NCBI GenBank assembly: GCA_030150505.1
Contig: JASLFS010000060.1
Coordinates: 1-55,923, forward strand
From: Vitreoscilla sp.
GTDB taxonomy: Bacteria > Pseudomonadota > Gammaproteobacteria > Burkholderiales > Neisseriaceae
Length of the DNA stretch: 55,923 bases
Direction of reading: 5' to 3'
The stretch's first letter is position 1; each line of letters begins with the position of its first letter. Below are positions 52,956-55,923 of the stretch, one piece after another. The notes beneath the pieces were generated by a model. It was not told the origin of the DNA, ran no database searches, and saw only the letters and a list, made by a program, of their open reading frames with translations. Made by a program: the position numbers and the translations under genes.

Positions 52956-53989
52956 TGTTCATTAGCCATTGCTTGAGTTAGTTGTATTAATTCTAATTGC
53001 TTCGCTTGTGCTTTACCAGTATCAATGGCTTCTTTAGCCGCTTCAATACCATCTGCTAAAGTTGCAACGGTATTAGCACAGTAAATGGCTGCGCCCGCAT
53101 TAAGAAGAACGATATCTCGACAAGGTCCTGATTCACCAGCTAAAACAGAATTCATTTTGTCTAAAGAATCCTGGGCAGTTAATGCTTGTAGGGGTTTTAA
53201 ATCATCAATCATTTTTAATCCAAAATCTTGTGGCTTGATATCATAATTAATAATTTTATTATCTTTTAGCTCTGCAACGTGGGTTCTGCCTGTTAAGGTT
53301 ATCTCATCCAAACCATCCCAACCATTTACAACCATGACATGTTGCTGTTTCATTTGTCGGCATACGTTGGCGATAATACCAACTAAATCTGGATGAAAAA
53401 CGCCGATAAGTTGATTTTTTGCGCCTGCAGGATTGGTTAAAGGCCCTAGAATATTGAAAATTGTACGAACGCCCAATGCTTTGCGAACAGGTGCAACATA
53501 TTTCATGGCAATATGGTGGTTAGGTGCAAACATAAACCCCAAGCCAATTTTATCAATACAACTAGCAACTTGTTCTGCATTTAAATTTAATGAAACGCCC
53601 ATTTTTTCCATAATATCTGCTGCACCAGAAGAAGATGACACTGCTCTTCCGCCATGTTTAGCAATTTTAGAGCCTGCGGCAGAAGCAACAAACATAGCAG
53701 TCGATGAAATGTTAAAAGTATGGGCTTTATCGCCGCCAGTGCCAACTATATCAACTAAATTTTCTTTATTTTTAATTGGAACGGGTGTCGAAAATTCCTG
53801 CATAACACTTGCTGCTGCTGAAATTTCAGAAACTGTTTCTACTTTAATTCTTAAACCAATTAATAATGCTGAAATAACTTCAGGAGCAATGTTTCCTGAC
53901 ATAATTTCCCGCATAATAAATACCATTTCGTCATAAAATAATTCATTATTATCAATTAAACGATTTAACGCTTCTTGGGTCGTAATCAT
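52952..53989 (-). CDS. trpD: Anthranilate phosphoribosyltransferase TrpD
   Basis: This 345-residue enzyme links anthranilate to PRPP in tryptophan synthesis. VDIVGTGGDKAHTFNIS carries the GTGGD PRPP loop, KHGGRAVSSSSGAADIMEK binds phosphate and anthranilate, and NILGPLTNPAGAKNQLIGVF is conserved. Length fits the family. AAAGGAATAAC before the ATG is a good ribosome site. It lies 215 bp downstream of trpG; trpE and trpC are not in the window. Confidence 0.95.
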   Translation of the reverse strand: MITTQEALNRLIDNNELFYDEMVFIMREIMSGNIAPEVISALLIGLRIKVETVSEISAAASVMQEFSTPVPIKNKENLVDIVGTGGDKAHTFNISSTAMFVASAAGSKIAKHGGRAVSSSSGAADIMEKMGVSLNLNAEQVASCIDKIGLGFMFAPNHHIAMKYVAPVRKALGVRTIFNILGPLTNPAGAKNQLIGVFHPDLVGIIANVCRQMKQQHVMVVNGWDGLDEITLTGRTHVAELKDNKIINYDIKPQDFGLKMIDDLKPLQALTAQDSLDKMNSVLAGESGPCRDIVLLNAGAAIYCANTVATLADGIEAAKEAIDTGKAQAKQLELIQLTQAMANEQ

Positions 53990-54204
53990 GTTATTCCTTT
54001 GTATTAGGCAATAAATTGCCTATGTGTATGTAATTTTTGTAACGTATGGATTAGAAATGAGTGTGCTAATTTTAAAATTAGCAATAGTAGAAATTAGGCG
54101 CAGGCGCGCCAATAGTTTGCCCAAGAAGAGAAAACTAGGTAGGTATTTTGCAGCTTAATAATTATGTAGTTTTGAAGCATTGGTTTCATTTGGTTAAAGC
54201 CATT
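53990..54204. other. Gap between trpG and trpD
   Basis: This 215-bp non-coding stretch lies within the trpG-trpD-pmm run. I see no ORF, tRNA or clear terminator. A short GC-rich inverted repeat (GGCGC / GCGCC) lies near 54095. Confidence 0.4.
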
Positions 54205-54801
54205 TTAAGAGTACTTTTCATCAGTATTGTTTTTATGATGTATTTTTAGAAAGTTGTTTAACATATCATGGCCACGCTCAGTAAGCAAAGCTTCCGGATG
54301 AAATTGAATGCCTTCAATGTTAAATTGTGTGTGTTTTAGACCCATAATTTCACCATCTTCAGTCCAAGCAGTTACTTCCAATGTTTCAGGCAGCGTTTCT
54401 TTCTCAACGGCTAAACTATGGTATCGAGTTGCAGTAATTGGATTTGGCAGTTGAGAAAACACCCCAGAATCAGTATGAATAATAGGTGATGTCTTTCCGT
54501 GCATTAAGGATTTTGCACGAATAACTCGGCCACCAAATGCTTCACCAATTGCTTGATGTCCCAAGCAAATGCCTAAAATAGGTTTTTTTCCTGCAAAATG
54601 CAAAATAGCCTCAACAGAAATTCCTGCTTCTTTAGGAGAGCAAGGACCCGGTCCTATAACCAAATACTCGGGATTTAAATTTTCTATTTCATCACAAGTG
54701 ATTTCATCATTGCGCTTCACAAGCACATCTTGTCCCAATTCAGAGAAATATTGGACTATGTTGTAAGTGAATGAGTCATAGTTATCTATCATTAATAACA
54801 T
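54205..54801 (-). CDS. trpG: Anthranilate/aminodeoxychorismate synthase glutaminase (TrpG/PabA)
   Basis: This 198-residue class I glutamine amidotransferase supplies ammonia to TrpE or PabB. The catalytic Cys is in GICLGHQAIGEAFGG, and the His-Glu pair in IQFHPEALLTERGHDMLNNF, where the usual PES reads PEA. VIGPGPCSPKEAG is the oxyanion-strand motif. One subunit often serves both tryptophan and folate pathways. Synteny with trpD favours TrpG. AAAGGA lies upstream of the ATG. The last 15 residues are unconserved. Confidence 0.92.
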   Translation of the reverse strand: MLLMIDNYDSFTYNIVQYFSELGQDVLVKRNDEITCDEIENLNPEYLVIGPGPCSPKEAGISVEAILHFAGKKPILGICLGHQAIGEAFGGRVIRAKSLMHGKTSPIIHTDSGVFSQLPNPITATRYHSLAVEKETLPETLEVTAWTEDGEIMGLKHTQFNIEGIQFHPEALLTERGHDMLNNFLKIHHKNNTDEKYS

Positions 54802-54961
54802 ATAGCGTTTATCCTTTTGATTTATAGTGTTATTGTGTATTTAAAGATTGTTTAGTACCCCCATATTGTAATGCATGGGATAATAAAAGTGGTTATAGAG
54901 GAGTCAATAAATCATGACATAAAAAATACTGAATTTCTATAGGAAAGATCCTAACATATTG

Positions 54962-54985
54962 CAATCAAGTAATATTACTTGATTG
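54962..54985. repeat. Perfect 24-bp palindrome upstream of trpG
   Basis: CAATCAAGTAAT is followed directly by its reverse complement, giving a perfect 24-bp palindrome without a spacer. It is about 160 bp upstream of trpG and about 60 bp from the IS3 remnant. It could be an operator, a terminator-like hairpin or an insertion hot-spot. Confidence 0.6.
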
Positions 54986-55046
54986 ATATGTTCATTTGCC
55001 TCAGAAGAGTGAGTTAGGTTACTTGAGCTATATTTTTGTGTTCTGG

Positions 55047-55379
55047 TCAAGCAATACTGCACACTTTTAATTGAGAGTTTTCAAATGTAAATGGACTCAT
55101 TCCATCATTGCTACTGTGTAACCTAGTCATGTTGTAATAACGAATGTAATTCGCTATTTTGGTTTGCAGTTGGTCTTCAGTCATCATTCGTGTTGGACCT
55201 AAACCTTCATGCTTCAAGCTACCAAAGAAGCGCTCTACAACAGCATTGTCATAGCAGCAACCAACATCGCCCATACTTGAGCGCATGCTTAATTGCTCAA
55301 CTTTATCTTGAAACTCATCACTGGTGTATTGTGAGCCGCGGTCGCTATGAAAGACACAACCATATTGAGGTTGGCGCAA
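55047..55379 (-). pseudogene. IS3-family transposase, C-terminal remnant
   Basis: Only the last 110 residues of the OrfB integrase remain. The second Asp of the DDE triad is in GCVFHSDRGSQYTSDEF, and the Glu in AVVERFFGSLKHEG; IRYYNMTRLHSSNDGMSPF is the usual C-terminus of this IS group. The first Asp, the helix-turn-helix and OrfA are missing. In frame, a TGA lies seven codons upstream of the fragment, so no full protein can be made. The sequence beyond 55380 switches to the toxin-like frame on the other strand. The element is a dead remnant, and its right end was not identified with confidence. Confidence 0.88.
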
Positions 55380-55662
55380 TGTATGTGTACTTGCTGGTCA
55401 TTTTAACCGTCCTTTAGCTAGTAATCGTTCTATATTTACGATTAAGCCTGATGACTTAAGAAATATTTTACAATCCGATAAAGTTGTTGGCTCTCCAGCT
55501 GTGAAGGTGCAAGATGGAATGTATCGTAGAGTTGTTGATGTGGGTCGAACTATTGGAAATACAAGTTTAAATCATGGTGGTGGTAGTACTAGGCGGATTG
55601 AAATATTTACAGATAGAGCAGGTAATTTGATTACAACTTATCCTGTACCACGACCAAAATAA
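55369..55662 (+). pseudogene. Headless C-terminal toxin domain (polymorphic-toxin type)
   Basis: I translated this frame by hand; it is open from the stop at 55366 to a TAA at 55660-55662 but has no plausible start codon near its 5' end, which abuts the IS3 remnant. The product reads GHFNRPLASNRSIFTIKPDD, then LRNILQSDKVVGSPAV, GMYRRVVDVGRTIGNTSLNH and, at the end, IEIFTDRAGNLITTYPVPRP. This resembles C-terminal nuclease modules of CdiA, MafB or Rhs toxins, in particular the BECR RNase group that ends in a T-D-x-x-G-x-x-x-T-x-x-P strand. That match is from memory and weak. It precedes a probable immunity gene by 20 bp. Confidence 0.55.
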
Positions 55663-55682
55663 AAGGGTATTTAATAGGCAAT

Positions 55683-55923
55683 ATGCAGAAAGTATTATTT
55701 AATTATGCTTCCTTGGCGGATGTAGATGAGAACTTTAAAGACATTAATAGTTTTTATTTAGCCCTTATCGAGTTTGTAAAAAATAATAAGTATTTTTTTA
55801 CAAATTCAATAAATGAGTTATGGGGGCTTGATGAGTTGATGAGATTGGATTGTAAGGATTATACGGTAGAATATTTGGGTTTTGATCTGATAGCAGAAAG
55901 AACCCATATACGTGAGAGTATTG
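55683..55923 (+). CDS. Probable immunity protein, partial (runs off window)
   Basis: The frame opens with ATG, has AATAGGC upstream as a ribosome site and stays open for 80 codons to the window edge. It begins MQKVLFNYASLADVDENF and continues with a helical, acidic segment (INSFYLALIEFVKNNKYFF). I recognise no family. Position directly after a toxin C-terminus, small size and acidity fit an immunity protein that binds and blocks the toxin. Only its N-terminal part is seen, so length and end are unknown. Confidence 0.5.
   Translation, partial: MQKVLFNYASLADVDENFKDINSFYLALIEFVKNNKYFFTNSINELWGLDELMRLDCKDYTVEYLGFDLIAERTHIRESI

Noticed and set aside
53433..53936. 167-codon plus-strand ORF opposite trpD
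   Set aside because: It is long but entirely antisense to the well-conserved TrpD core; the composition is that of a reversed gene.
55190..55417. 75-codon plus-strand ORF over the IS3 remnant
   Set aside because: It is antisense to the conserved transposase C-terminus, and its product has no family features.
1..55923. CRISPR arrays, tRNA and rRNA genes
   Set aside because: Read through for direct repeats with regular spacing and for tRNA T-loop/CCA-type signatures; nothing convincing was found.

Overview
The window is a 56 kb stretch of a low-GC (visually about 38-40%) betaproteobacterial chromosome, most likely Neisseriaceae. The evidence is a divergent tetR / RND efflux operon laid out like Neisseria mtrR-mtrCDE, a ptsN-hprK-rapZ cluster, GatCAB for indirect aminoacylation of tRNA, an mreBCD-mrdA-rodA shape operon, and three perfect copies of AGGCTGCCTGAA, which I recall as the DNA-uptake-sequence dialect of Simonsiella. 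The genus cannot be fixed by eye; Simonsiella/Alysiella/Kingella/Snodgrassella-like bacteria all fit.

Layout. 1-6.5 kb (minus strand): partial nitronate monooxygenase, DUF2288 protein, LysR regulator, PuuB-like oxidase and the polyamine ABC transporter genes potG-potH-potI without an adjacent binding-protein gene. 7.1-11 kb (plus): BenE-type transporter, LemA lipoprotein, TPM-domain protein and DUF445 membrane protein. 11-18 kb: SixA-like phosphatase (minus), then ubiC-ubiA, ptsN-hprK-rapZ and rbgA/ylqF-scpB-rluB (plus). 18-24.8 kb: mtrCDE-like tripartite pump (minus) and its divergent TetR regulator, with a palindromic operator between them whose arms match my recollection of the E. coli acrAB operator. 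24.9-28.3 kb: a two-gene operon of a 943-residue protein of no recognised family and a small Ras-like GTPase. 28.5-31.6 kb: hemF, an orphan TPR-like gene and a TyrP-type transporter. 31.7-35.9 kb (minus): nucleoside hydrolase, msrA, nadK and recN. 35.9-38.3 kb (plus): dusC-like, SpoU methyltransferase and a YecA/SEC-C protein. 38.4-43.9 kb (minus): mreB-mreC-mreD-mrdA-rodA. 44.1-50.4 kb (plus): gatC-gatA-gatB, lptE-holA-small ORF and a histone-deacetylase-like hydrolase. 50.4-54.8 kb: GNAT, PEBP protein, phosphomannomutase, trpD and trpG. 54.8 kb to the end: a perfect 24-bp palindrome, an IS3-family transposase remnant, the headless C-terminus of what looks like a polymorphic toxin, and the start of its probable immunity gene.

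Most of the window is core metabolism and cell-envelope biology in short tight operons, many closed by clear hairpin terminators. The two places most likely to hold something undescribed are the 943-aa protein / small GTPase pair at 24.9-28.3 kb, whose large partner reads to me like a tubulin-like protein that has lost its glycine signature loop, and the displaced toxin-immunity cassette at the right edge.
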